Shown: in pieces, positions 32,521 to 40,857 of the stretch
Numbering within the stretch: the stretch's first letter is position 1
How the letters are laid out: every line of letters begins with the position of its first letter
Origin: JBFMFH01 sp040752275
GTDB lineage: Bacteria; Acidobacteriota; Vicinamibacteria; Vicinamibacterales; JAKQTR01
Direction of reading: 5' to 3'
DNA: 64,000 nt
Assembly: GCA_040752275.1 (NCBI GenBank)
Contig: JBFMFH010000111.1
Location: 1-64,000 of the forward strand
The notes under the pieces: model-generated
Seen by the model: the letters and a program-made list of their open reading frames with translations, nothing else
Databases searched by the model: none
Told to the model about the DNA's origin: nothing
Made by a program: the position numbers and the translations under genes

Positions 32521-33443
32521 CAAGCCAGCGTCGAGGGCCTGATCTCCCCGATGAGCCGGTCCCACCCGTACCGCCCGTGGGCGACGTCCCGCGCGGCCCG
32601 ACCGATGGCCGCAACCTCGTCAAGGGACGGCAGCACGTCGAGCTGGTTGATGTCGAGAATCGTCCGGCCGTGTTCGTACCCCGCCGGAGAGTATGCGTCG
32701 AGGTTCGTCATCACGGCGCAGCCGCACTCCATGGCGGCATTCACGGTCGTGTTGTTCGCGCGCAGGCCCTTGTCAAAGAAGGCTGCCAGGAAGGTCGCGT
32801 CCATCAGGTGGTTGTAGACCGCGGTGTCCGACAGGTATCCCATGAAGTAGATCTGCCCGGCGAAGATCGCCTGAAGTTCCTCGAATCTGACAATGAACGT
32901 GTCGTCGAAGTTCGTGTTTTCGTGCAGGGCGGTCGACACCAGGACCTTGTAGGTTCGGCCGGCGGTCTCCAGCAGATCGCGCAACTTCCGATAATAGCCG
33001 ACGCGGATCTTGTGGGCCATCCCGAACGTGAAGACCGAGATCTCGGCCGGCTCGAAGCGCTGGGGAAGCAGGATCGTGCCGGGGCACCAGAGTTCGCGGA
33101 CGTCCGGGTGGCGACCCTCCAGCTGCTGGACCAGCTCGGCATTGCCGACGAGCACGCGGCGAGAGGCGGCGATCAGACGATCTTCCGTCTCGCCGCCATC
33201 GATCGCGTGGAAGAAGGTGTCGAAGGTCCCGGCATGCTGCCGCACCCAGGCGTCGAGCTGGCGGAGGTCTGTCCCTGAGAACTCCGAGAGTTTCACCGAC
33301 ACCAGTGGGCGGTTGTATCGGGTGTGCTGCAATCCGAGTACGCTCACCACGGGCAGGCCGAGCTGCTGGGCCAGGATCGCATTGAACTTGGCGATGCCGC
33401 ACGTCCACGGATTGAGGTGGTAGCCTGCGACGCAGTCGATCAT
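32520..33443 (-). CDS. Putative glycosyltransferase, GT-B-like C-terminal half
   Basis: 307 aa from ATG 33443. I do not recognise the exact family. The N-terminus MIDCVAGYHLNPWTCGIAKFNAILAQQLGLPVV looks like the first Rossmann strand-loop-helix of GT4-type enzymes (acceptor side). The C-terminal ANNTTVNAAMECGCAVMTNLDAYSP has the E..A.G.PV-like donor-binding pattern of GT-B enzymes. It lies 11 nt upstream of the NeuB-like gene with a shared Shine-Dalgarno. It may transfer the sugar made by the neighbouring pathway. Longer N-terminal frame to 33611 is rejected for lack of similarity. Confidence 0.6.
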   Translation of the reverse strand: MIDCVAGYHLNPWTCGIAKFNAILAQQLGLPVVSVLGLQHTRYNRPLVSVKLSEFSGTDLRQLDAWVRQHAGTFDTFFHAIDGGETEDRLIAASRRVLVGNAELVQQLEGRHPDVRELWCPGTILLPQRFEPAEISVFTFGMAHKIRVGYYRKLRDLLETAGRTYKVLVSTALHENTNFDDTFIVRFEELQAIFAGQIYFMGYLSDTAVYNHLMDATFLAAFFDKGLRANNTTVNAAMECGCAVMTNLDAYSPAGYEHGRTILDINQLDVLPSLDEVAAIGRAARDVAHGRYGWDRLIGEIRPSTLA

Positions 33444-33522
33444 TGAATCGGTTCCAGACCGCTGGATTTGGGCCGGTCGGCCGCGACAGCGGGCGGTGAC
33501 GTCGACACAACGCCTGTGGTGT

Positions 33523-34011
33523 TCATCGTGCGGAGGCCTTCGGTCCGCGCCGGCTTGTCCAGAGTCCCAGGAGGCCGAGCGCGACGAGCGCCCCGGCAAT
33601 CCGCGAGACATTCTCCACCAGGCTCCGCGAGCGGAGGATCGGAAGCCGATCGCCGATCCACCGTCGGGTCGTTCCGAGCTGCGTGTTCGGGCCCAGGACG
33701 AAACGCTGCCGATCCAGATCCTGAGTGTCCTCCACGAGGCGGTGCTTCACGATTCGCTCGATGTTCTCGGATGTCGAGTCGAGCAGGTCGTAGGCCCAGG
33801 TGTGCTCTCCGAGGAACTCCGCGCGCGCGAGACCGAGCGTCCTCTCGGCATCCTCCCTACCTGCGACGGTCGTCCGGGGCTTCCACCTGACATGAATCGA
33901 AGGCGCGATATCGTGTGTGCCCTTCCACAAGATCCCCACAACCGCCAGCCACAGCACTCCGGCGACAGCGCCGAGCAGCGCCACTCGCCGCATGAGCACG
34001 CGAATGGTCAT
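33523..34011 (-). CDS. Small two-helix membrane protein of unknown function
   Basis: 162 aa. There is one membrane helix at about 8-28 (ALLGAVAGVLWLAVVGILW) and another at about 136-151 (AGALVALGLLGLW), ending in a basic tail. The loop between (about 105 residues, mostly charged) would be periplasmic. No family is recognised. It lies between the HflC gene and the glycosyltransferase in the same strand and may be a membrane partner of the SPFH pair or of the polysaccharide exporter. Confidence 0.6.
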   Translation of the reverse strand: MTIRVLMRRVALLGAVAGVLWLAVVGILWKGTHDIAPSIHVRWKPRTTVAGREDAERTLGLARAEFLGEHTWAYDLLDSTSENIERIVKHRLVEDTQDLDRQRFVLGPNTQLGTTRRWIGDRLPILRSRSLVENVSRIAGALVALGLLGLWTSRRGPKASAR

Positions 34012-34197
34012 CGTCTCTTCCCCACCGTGATTCCCAGGCCCTCCTGCCGGCGGCTGCCGCCGCGCAAGACCCCGATCACACTCCGCAAGCCCAAACGGTT
34101 ATTTTAGATCTGATCTCCCAGGCGCGCACGAACAGGGCCCGCCATGTTACCGCCATGTGCCGGCCATGTCGGTGAGCCCGCACTCAAGGTCAGGTTC

Positions 34198-35127
34198 CTA
34201 CCTGAGTGCCCTCAGGTAGGGGGAGTCGGCATTGAGCACGACCGTCGTGCGTTGGTTCAGCGTCTTCTCGTAGGACTCGAGTCGCTTCACGAACGCGTAG
34301 AACCCTGGATCCCTGCCGTACGCGTCCGCGTAGATGCGTGCGGCTCTTGCTTCTGCCGCACCGAGCCGGGTCTGCGCCTCGCGATAGGCGTCGGACTCGA
34401 TCCGCATCAACTCCTTCGCCCGCTCGCCTGCGACGCGCGCGAACTCGGCTTCGCCCAACGACCTGTACAGCTCGGCGACCCGCTTCCGTTCCGCAATCAT
34501 CCGGGCGAAGATGGCATTCTGAACGGCGGGAACATAGTCGATCTGCTTGAACCGGATGTCGATCACGCTGATTCCGAGGTCCGCCATCCTCGCCGACGCG
34601 CGCATCAGCGTGTCGCGTTCGATTGCCGTCCGACCGATCTGAATCGGCGCCAGGGTGACCGGCTCGCCCTCCAGGTCGGGGCCCGACGCGTCGGGCGTTC
34701 GATTCGATGTCCTGACCAGCTCAACGAGATCGTGGCCGGCGACAGTGTTCCGGATCTCGCCGCCGAGGATCTCGTCAATCCGCGCGAGCGCGCCTCGTTC
34801 GTCGTGGACACGTTCAAGGAACCGCAAGGGACCCGCGATCCGCCAGCGGCAAAAGTAGTCGACGCGAATGAAGAACTTGTCCTTCGTGGGGACTTCGACG
34901 GTCTCGGCATCGAATTCGAGCAGCCGCTTGTCGAAGATGTGCGGCCGCTGAATGAGCGGCGCCTTGAAGTGCAGGCCGGCCGTCTCGACGGGCGTTTCGA
35001 CTGGATCGCCAAACTGCGTCAAGATGACCTGCTCGGTCTCGTCGATCTCGAACACCGAGTCGACGACGAGCACGGCCGTGATGATGCTCGCCGCCGCCGC
35101 CGCAAGGATCCTCCTTCGACGCGTCAC
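34198..35127 (-). CDS. hflC: HflC-like SPFH/prohibitin-domain membrane protein
   Basis: 309 aa from GTG 35127, overlapping the hflK stop by 4 bp (GTGA). One N-terminal membrane helix (8-24) is followed by an SPFH domain (EQVILTQFGDPV, GLHFKAPLIQ, KDKFFIRVDYFCRWRI) and a helical region rich in Ala/Glu/Arg (about 205-285). The RMIAERKRVAELYRSLGEAEF block is conserved in HflC. With HflK it forms large membrane cages that hold FtsH in model bacteria. Here there is no ftsH or hflX beside it; the pair lies inside a polysaccharide locus just after the exporter genes. Confidence 0.92.
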   Translation of the reverse strand: MTRRRRILAAAAASIITAVLVVDSVFEIDETEQVILTQFGDPVETPVETAGLHFKAPLIQRPHIFDKRLLEFDAETVEVPTKDKFFIRVDYFCRWRIAGPLRFLERVHDERGALARIDEILGGEIRNTVAGHDLVELVRTSNRTPDASGPDLEGEPVTLAPIQIGRTAIERDTLMRASARMADLGISVIDIRFKQIDYVPAVQNAIFARMIAERKRVAELYRSLGEAEFARVAGERAKELMRIESDAYREAQTRLGAAEARAARIYADAYGRDPGFYAFVKRLESYEKTLNQRTTVVLNADSPYLRALR

Positions 35128-36128
35128 TTTTCGCCTCCTTCCTTCTTCGGCGGACTGCTCTCCAACGAGCGGAGCACGTTCTCCGGGACGATCAACGGGA
35201 TGAGACTCTTGGCGTCACTCTCCAGCACGAGTTTGTTGCCGATCTGGCCCAGGACGCGCGTCATCGACTCCAGGTAGAGACGCTCCCTGGTGACCGCAGG
35301 GGCCTGCCGGTACGCTTCGTACAGCTGAACGAAGCGCCTGGCATCGCCTTCAGCGCTCGTGACGCGATCGAGGGCACGCCCGTCCGCTTCGAGGATTCGC
35401 TGCTGGGCTTCGCCTTGGGCTCTTGGTATCACCCGGTTGTACTCGCCTCGCGCCTCGCTGGCGCGACGCTCACGTTGCTGCTGGGCCTCCGTCACCTCGT
35501 CCCAGGCTGGCTTCACCGGATCGGGAGGACTGGCATCTTGCAGCGCCACCTCCTGGATGCTCACGCCCATGTCGTACGACGCGACGAGAGCCCGGAGCCG
35601 TTCGCGGATCCGGGTCTCGATGCCGATTCGGCCAACCGTGATGACCTCGGTGACGGTGTGGTCGCCGACGACCTCGCTCACCGCAGCCTCGCTCAGATCG
35701 CGCAACGTCCCGGTGACGTCGCGGACCTTGAAGAGGAACTTGTAGGGATCGTCGATCCGGTACTGTACGATCCACTCCACGTCCGCGACGTTGAGGTCAC
35801 CGGTGATCATCGCGGATTCCTCGAGCATCGGCGTGAGCTTCATGGGGTTGTCAGCCGCACGGCGGAAACCGAACTCGAGAAGCAGTTGGCGCCGAATGGG
35901 GACCTTCAGCATCCGTTCAATCAGCGGAATCTCCAAACGCAGGCCGGGCTTCACGGTCCGGACGTGCCGGCCGTGACGGAGGACGATGCCGACCTCCTCC
36001 GGTCCCACTTGCGACACGGTGTCGAAGGCCAGGACGGCCAGGACGGCCCCCATCACGGCATGTCTCGCGATCCGGGGCGGCATTCGCAAGTTCCGCAATC
36101 GCCCGATGTTGATGACCATTTCCTTCAT
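35124..36128 (-). CDS. hflK: HflK-like SPFH/prohibitin-domain membrane protein
   Basis: 334 aa, shorter than E. coli HflK (419 aa): the Gly/Pro-rich cytoplasmic N-terminus and the long tail are absent. One membrane helix (about 20-40) precedes the SPFH domain (VGPEEVGIVLRHGRHVRTVKPGLRLEIPL, VEWIVQYRIDDPYKFLFKV). The coiled region (ASEARGEYNRVIPRAQGEAQQRILEADG) is typical. The C-terminus (IVPENVLRSL) ends before a charged tail. It pairs with HflC. A role in organising the Wzm/Wzt exporter or in quality control of membrane glycan enzymes is inference from context. Confidence 0.92.
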   Translation of the reverse strand: MKEMVINIGRLRNLRMPPRIARHAVMGAVLAVLAFDTVSQVGPEEVGIVLRHGRHVRTVKPGLRLEIPLIERMLKVPIRRQLLLEFGFRRAADNPMKLTPMLEESAMITGDLNVADVEWIVQYRIDDPYKFLFKVRDVTGTLRDLSEAAVSEVVGDHTVTEVITVGRIGIETRIRERLRALVASYDMGVSIQEVALQDASPPDPVKPAWDEVTEAQQQRERRASEARGEYNRVIPRAQGEAQQRILEADGRALDRVTSAEGDARRFVQLYEAYRQAPAVTRERLYLESMTRVLGQIGNKLVLESDAKSLIPLIVPENVLRSLESSPPKKEGGEK

Positions 36129-36191
36129 AGGTGGCTCACAATCTGGCCCTCACGTTGGGGTCTCGCCTTCTGCCGGCAATCACGCGCGTGC

Positions 36192-37496
36192 CTACAGCCT
36201 GTCGACCGCCGCAGCTTCTGAACGCATGAAGAACCACACTCCGCTGGCGAACACGATGCCGATCACGGCCAGGGCAGACCCGAAGGACGCCCAGTTCAAC
36301 TGTCCGACACCGATCGTCCCGGCCTTGAACATCTCGACCAACGGCGCCATCGGGTTGAGAAAGACGATCCAGTGGTACTTCTCGGGGACCTGGGAAACCG
36401 GGTACAAGACGGGTGTCAGGTAGTTCCAGAATCGCGTCACGTAGCGGAGCGTGAACCGGGTCTCCTTGGCCTTCACCTGGATCACCGACGTCCAGAGCCC
36501 GACTGCGATCGCGAGCACCACGCTCAGCAGCGAGGCGATGAGGGCCAGCCCGAGTCCGGGGCCGATTCGCAGGTACCACCTGCCGCTCTGGATCCAGAAG
36601 TAGACACACGCGACAACCAGCAGCCCGGCGTAAACGAACGCGTCGACGACGGCGGGAGCGACCGAGGCAATGGGGACGATCAGGCGCGGGAAGTACACCT
36701 TCTTGACCAGCCCCTTGTGCATGTCCAGGCTGCGCGTCGCCCACAAGAGGGACCGCTCGAACAGCATCCAGGCGGTCGAACCAGCGAGAAAGAAGAGGAA
36801 GTAGGGGACACCCTCGGAGGGCACGTTGAGCAGCCGCCCGAAGATCAACGTGCTGATGACAATCGGGAGCAGCGGGCGGACGAACAGCCAGAAAACACCC
36901 AGGTTCATGCCCTGGTACATGCGCGTCACGCCCTTGGACGCCATGAACCAGAGCATCTGCCGATAGCGCCAAAACTCCTGCATGCGGGGTATCAGGCCGG
37001 TCTGAGCCGGCTCGATCACCCACCGCTGGTCCTTCTGGACGATTGCCGCCCCCTCGACGGCAGCTCCGTCTCGGCCGAGCTGAATCGCGATAGCTGCCAG
37101 TCGCCCAGCCTCGTCACGGCGGAAGACCACCGACGGCAGATGTTCCCTGACACGTCCCAAGAGCGCACCCAGCGCCGCAGGCGCGGCAGCCAGTCTGGAC
37201 CGGGCCTGGAGAACGCGGAGGCCCAGGCCTGGCCCCGCGTGCGCGCCGAGTCGGATGCGTATCCTCGAGGCGCGCCCGTGTTCGCGGTCGATCGCGATGG
37301 ACGGGATCGCCAGCGCAACAACGCGGACTGGCCACGAGGCGATTCGCCCGGCCATCCGGATGAGCGGGACGTGGCCGGCCCGGCGCCATCCGCGCACGAG
37401 CAGGCCTGGTGTCCGGCTGGCCGTGTCGGTCTGACCGAACCGGATGCGGATGGCCTCTGGACCGCCGCCGACGCCGCGGGTCAGTTCAATCTGCAT
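36192..37496 (-). CDS. wzm: ABC-2 polysaccharide export permease (Wzm-like) with N-terminal extension
   Basis: 434 aa from ATG 37496, overlapping the ATPase gene stop by 11 bp. Residues about 165-434 are a normal O-antigen/polysaccharide ABC permease: an amphipathic entry FWRYRQMLWFMASKG, six membrane helices, FGRLLNVPSEGVPYFLFFLAG and the ending SGVWFFMRSEA. Residues 1-160 are an additional soluble, Arg-rich segment (MQIELTRGVGGGPEAIRIRFG...) that ordinary Wzm proteins (about 260-270 aa) lack. It could be a glycan- or enzyme-binding module on the cytoplasmic side. A start further inside would leave about 450 bp of non-coding DNA in a tightly packed operon, so I keep the long form. Confidence 0.85.
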   Translation of the reverse strand: MQIELTRGVGGGPEAIRIRFGQTDTASRTPGLLVRGWRRAGHVPLIRMAGRIASWPVRVVALAIPSIAIDREHGRASRIRIRLGAHAGPGLGLRVLQARSRLAAAPAALGALLGRVREHLPSVVFRRDEAGRLAAIAIQLGRDGAAVEGAAIVQKDQRWVIEPAQTGLIPRMQEFWRYRQMLWFMASKGVTRMYQGMNLGVFWLFVRPLLPIVISTLIFGRLLNVPSEGVPYFLFFLAGSTAWMLFERSLLWATRSLDMHKGLVKKVYFPRLIVPIASVAPAVVDAFVYAGLLVVACVYFWIQSGRWYLRIGPGLGLALIASLLSVVLAIAVGLWTSVIQVKAKETRFTLRYVTRFWNYLTPVLYPVSQVPEKYHWIVFLNPMAPLVEMFKAGTIGVGQLNWASFGSALAVIGIVFASGVWFFMRSEAAAVDRL

Positions 37497-38745
37497 TCGC
37501 CAAGGGCGCGAGGCGCCACTCGAGGCGGGGCGCCAGCAGCGCATCCTTCAGCAACCTCTGGCCGAATGTGGACGGTTCCTCGGTCGCGTAGCTCATGAAC
37601 GACAGCGCGTTGTGGACCACGAGCGACATCTCCTTGCCTTCCCTGCTGAACACGACGAATGCGTTCAGGGTGTACACGATCTCCGAGAGGAAATGCGCCG
37701 GAATGCGGCCCCAGGCTTCGTAGATGCCCACCTGGCCGATTTCCTTCGGGTCGTGGTCCGCGGAGCGGAAGAGCAGCACCGTGCGCCGGTAGAGGTCGAA
37801 ACCACACCGGACCTGAGAGAGGCCGGTCTTGGCCGCGAATCGGATCCGGATGAAGACGTCTTCCGAAGCGGGGGCGGCGCCGACTTCCTTACCGGCGGTC
37901 GTCACAAGCCGGACATTGAGGATCTCCGCGTAGCGGTTGACGTGCCGTCCACGTTCGGACCTGGCGACGTCCGCCGTAGCCCAGGCCGCGTTCTGGTAGG
38001 CAGTGACGACCTCCTCGGGATCGCCGATTCCCTTCGTCTGGCCTGCGCTCAACCACAGCGCGCGGTCACACACCCGGATGATGGCGTCCATGTCGTGCGA
38101 CACGAACAGGACCGTCAGTCCGTTCTTCGCCATCGCCTCGACCCGCTTCAAACACCGTTCCTGAAACGCCATGTCACCGACGGCCAGTATCTCGTCGGCC
38201 AGCAGGATTGCCGGTCTCATGTTGATGGCCACCGAGAAGGCCAGTCGCAAGTACATGCCGCTGGAGTAGAACTTCAGCGGATTGTCCACGAAATCCCCGA
38301 TCTCCGCGAAGCCGACGATTTCGTCGAAATGTCGGACGACATCCGACCTGGGGACGCCGTACATGGCGGCGTTCATGAAGATGTTCTCCCTCGCCGACAC
38401 CTCCGGATTGAACCCGGCGCCCAGCTCCAGCAGGGAGACGACGCGCCCGATTCCAACGACGCGTCCCTCGCTCGGCAGGATCACGCGCGCGATCACGCGC
38501 AGCAGAGTCGACTTGCCGGCGCCATTGGGTCCGATGATGCCGAGGACGGTACCCGGCTGCACCGAAAACGAGACATTCCTCAGCGCCCAGAACTCCTTGA
38601 CCTGACGGGATGGCAGGCGTTCGCCTTTCCGCCCCCAGGCGCGGGCCCACACCCTCCCCGCGATGTTGCCGCGGGAGGCATCACGGCCCCTGCCCTGGGC
38701 GATGTAGAAGCACTTGCCCAGATTGTCTGCGGTGAGGCTGTTCAT
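37486..38745 (-). CDS. wzt: ABC transporter ATPase with glycan-recognition domain (Wzt-like)
   Basis: 419 aa from ATG 38745. The nucleotide-binding domain has Walker A GPNGAGKST, signature YSSGMYLRLAFS (LSSGM-type), Walker B AILLADEILAVGD and the H-loop FVSHD. After about residue 265 a second domain of 150 residues follows, with beta-strand character. It is in the place of the Wzt C-terminal domain that recognises the non-reducing-end cap of the O-chain. This argues for export of a finished, end-capped chain. The N-terminal stretch between strands 1 and 2 (GRGRDASRGNIAGRVWARAWGR) is the loop typical of polysaccharide exporters. Confidence 0.94.
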   Translation of the reverse strand: MNSLTADNLGKCFYIAQGRGRDASRGNIAGRVWARAWGRKGERLPSRQVKEFWALRNVSFSVQPGTVLGIIGPNGAGKSTLLRVIARVILPSEGRVVGIGRVVSLLELGAGFNPEVSARENIFMNAAMYGVPRSDVVRHFDEIVGFAEIGDFVDNPLKFYSSGMYLRLAFSVAINMRPAILLADEILAVGDMAFQERCLKRVEAMAKNGLTVLFVSHDMDAIIRVCDRALWLSAGQTKGIGDPEEVVTAYQNAAWATADVARSERGRHVNRYAEILNVRLVTTAGKEVGAAPASEDVFIRIRFAAKTGLSQVRCGFDLYRRTVLLFRSADHDPKEIGQVGIYEAWGRIPAHFLSEIVYTLNAFVVFSREGKEMSLVVHNALSFMSYATEEPSTFGQRLLKDALLAPRLEWRLAPLANAD

Positions 38746-38759
38746 CCGGCGAGACGGCG

Positions 38760-39431
38760 CTATGGCGCGGTGAGCACCTTCTCGAGAACGAGGACCCGCC
38801 CCTTGTTGGCCCAGTCCATCCTGGCCTCGAGGTCGGGCCTGGAACGGCATCCCTCAAGCACGAAGAGCAGTCGGAGGAAGTCCTTGTTCAGTACGGTGAT
38901 GTGCGTCGGATCCACGTCGAACTGGGTTGTGAAGTCCAGCAGGCTCGATGGATGCGGGTGAAACCTCGTTGTCACGTAGACGAAGCGCGAGGTCAGCCGG
39001 ACCATGTTCTCGACGGTCTTCTTCACCTGGAAGACCGTGAGGTGCTCGAAGACCTCGCGGCAGATCACCAGGTCGTAGGCGTTGGACGGTTTGATGGGGT
39101 CGTATGTGTTCCCGATCGCGATCCGGTCGCGAACCTCGGGCGTGGCGAGGCGCCGGCTGCTCTCCGCGAAGTCGATACCTTCGACGTCGACGCCGAGTTC
39201 CCAGAGCAGATGCATCAACGCTCCCGGCCCGCACCCGAGGTCGAGGACCTTCACCGGAGCGAACACCTCCTTGATCAGGACGGGGTTCTTCGCCTCGATC
39301 TGGCGGCGCGTCTCGAGCGAATAGTTGTTACCCTCAGCGCGCCAGTCGCCGGTGAAGTACTCGGCGTCGTAATGCTCTGAGGCCGTGGGAGCCTGTGCGA
39401 AGATCGCGGCTTCAAACTCTGAGATGGTCAT
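38760..39431 (-). CDS. Class I SAM-dependent methyltransferase
   Basis: 223 aa, start ATG 39431 overlapping the upstream stop (ATGA). Motif I is VLDLGCGPGALMH (about 62-74). VEGIDFAE provides the ribose-binding acid, and DLVICREVFEHL is motif II/post-motif. It transfers methyl from S-adenosylmethionine, probably to a sugar hydroxyl. In Wzm/Wzt systems the chain end is often capped by a methyl group that Wzt recognises, and this gene lies directly upstream of wzt. Terminal-capping function is therefore a reasonable inference. Confidence 0.85.
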   Translation of the reverse strand: MTISEFEAAIFAQAPTASEHYDAEYFTGDWRAEGNNYSLETRRQIEAKNPVLIKEVFAPVKVLDLGCGPGALMHLLWELGVDVEGIDFAESSRRLATPEVRDRIAIGNTYDPIKPSNAYDLVICREVFEHLTVFQVKKTVENMVRLTSRFVYVTTRFHPHPSSLLDFTTQFDVDPTHITVLNKDFLRLLFVLEGCRSRPDLEARMDWANKGRVLVLEKVLTAP

Positions 39432-39880
39432 GGCGTCCTGTCGTTCATGAGGGCGGCGAAGCGTTGCAGGAGCCGCGTAGAGGAGTCAACCACGGTGTCG
39501 AGGTACACGATGCCGATGCCGAGCCGCTCGCAGATATCACCCTGTCGCGGCGGCAGGCCGCGTGATTCCCAGTCCTTGCCCTTGACGTAGTACCGGGGAC
39601 GAAGCTGTTCGAGGATGGTCTCGGTGTCGAACCGGTTGATGTGGGTGTAGCTGATGTATCTGATCGCGTCCACCACCACAGCCCGCTGTTCCTCGGGCAG
39701 CAGTGGCGGGTGCTTCGACGACACATAGCGGTCGGAGGCGACGTTGCAGAGCAGCGGCACACCCAGCTCGGAGGCGGCGCGGAAGTACTCGATGTGGCCC
39801 GCGTGCAGCGGATCGAACGCGCCATCTACCATGGCCACCCGTCCCGCGTAGGCGGGCAGTTCGTCAAACGTCAGGATCAT
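39428..39880 (-). CDS. Cytidylyl/adenylyltransferase of the RfaE2/TagD type
   Basis: 150 aa from ATG 39880, overlapping the upstream gene (ATGA). The HxGH-type nucleotidyltransferase motif is GAFDPLHAGHIEYF (about 20-33), and the C-terminal part has DSSTRLLQRF in place of the STT/SST block. It joins a nucleotide to a sugar or polyol phosphate. It is clearly different from rfaE2 at 20123, so it should activate another substrate such as glycerol phosphate, a heptose or an aminoalkyl phosphate. Which one cannot be read from sequence. Confidence 0.82.
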   Translation of the reverse strand: MILTFDELPAYAGRVAMVDGAFDPLHAGHIEYFRAASELGVPLLCNVASDRYVSSKHPPLLPEEQRAVVVDAIRYISYTHINRFDTETILEQLRPRYYVKGKDWESRGLPPRQGDICERLGIGIVYLDTVVDSSTRLLQRFAALMNDRTP

Positions 39881-40857
39881 GACGCGCAGACACCCGGAGG
39901 GCGTGCGCCCACGTCCGGGGTCACGATCGATCCGATGTTGACGGCATCCTCGATGACCCACGCTGGCCGGCCCCGCGCTTCGTCGAGGGCGCGCCAGAGA
40001 TACGTGCCCAGGACGGCCATGCCCGCGAGCTGGAGCCCCACGAGGAGGGTCAACACCGGAAGGCTCCACGAGGGTTCCGGCCGGAACCCCAGAGCCACAG
40101 CCCACACCCCCCCCGCGCCGAGCCCGAGCAGGGCAGCAGCCATCCAGCCCACAAGCGCAAGCGGCACTGCGCTGAAGGCCGTCACTGAATCAACGAGGAG
40201 CTTGATCTTCTTGCGCAACGTCCAGCCCGACTTGCCCGCGTGCCGAGGCTGCTTCTCGTACTGGATGGTCGCCTGCCTGAAGCCCAGCCATCCCACGAGC
40301 GCCAGGAGGCTCGTGTGGCGCTCGCGCAGCACCCGAACGGTGTCGACGACGCGCCTGTCCAGCAGGAAGCAGTCGGATCCGTCCCGCGGTAGCTGTCTCA
40401 GACCGACCATGTTCCGCATCACGACGTAGTAGAGCCACGAGAACGCGCGCGTCGACACGGGTTCTCCGTGGCGCTTTCGTCGGACGGCCCAGACGACCTG
40501 GGCCCCCAGGCGCCAGGCCTCCACGAGCCCGGGGATCACTTCGGGCGGATCCTGAAGATCGGAGGCCAGCACGATCGCCGCGTCTCCGCGAGCGTGCTGA
40601 AGTCCGCAGGCAATCGCTGCGTGGGACCCCGTGTTGCGGGCCAGGCGCAATCCGCACACACGGTGATCGCGCGATGAGAGCCGCGCGATCGCCGCGAACG
40701 TGCCGTCCACAGAGTGATCGTCCACGATGATCCAACGCCAATCGATCCCGGCGCGATCGGCCATCGCCACGACGCGCCCGTACATGGCGTCCAGATTGAG
40801 CGCCTCGTTGAACGCGGGCGTGACGAGCACAACGCGGGTTGTTTCGTTGCTGCTCAT
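39877..40857 (-). CDS. Family 2 glycosyltransferase with two membrane helices (GtrB/ArnC-like)
   Basis: 326 aa from ATG 40857 (ATGA overlap with the aminotransferase stop). The GT-A core has VVLVTPAFNEALNLDAM, IIVDDHSVDGT, LARNTGSHAAIACGL and the metal-binding DLQDPP. Two C-terminal membrane helices (about 225-250 and 263-285) match the polyprenyl-phosphate sugar synthases (DPM1, GtrB, ArnC). It would put a sugar on undecaprenyl phosphate at the inner-membrane face, for later transfer in the periplasm to decorate the glycan or lipid A. Confidence 0.9.
   Translation of the reverse strand: MSSNETTRVVLVTPAFNEALNLDAMYGRVVAMADRAGIDWRWIIVDDHSVDGTFAAIARLSSRDHRVCGLRLARNTGSHAAIACGLQHARGDAAIVLASDLQDPPEVIPGLVEAWRLGAQVVWAVRRKRHGEPVSTRAFSWLYYVVMRNMVGLRQLPRDGSDCFLLDRRVVDTVRVLRERHTSLLALVGWLGFRQATIQYEKQPRHAGKSGWTLRKKIKLLVDSVTAFSAVPLALVGWMAAALLGLGAGGVWAVALGFRPEPSWSLPVLTLLVGLQLAGMAVLGTYLWRALDEARGRPAWVIEDAVNIGSIVTPDVGARPPGVCAS

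Noticed and set aside
37444..38961. A 505-codon plus-strand open frame opposite wzt
   Set aside because: Wzt on the minus strand has complete Walker and signature motifs; the plus frame is a shadow.
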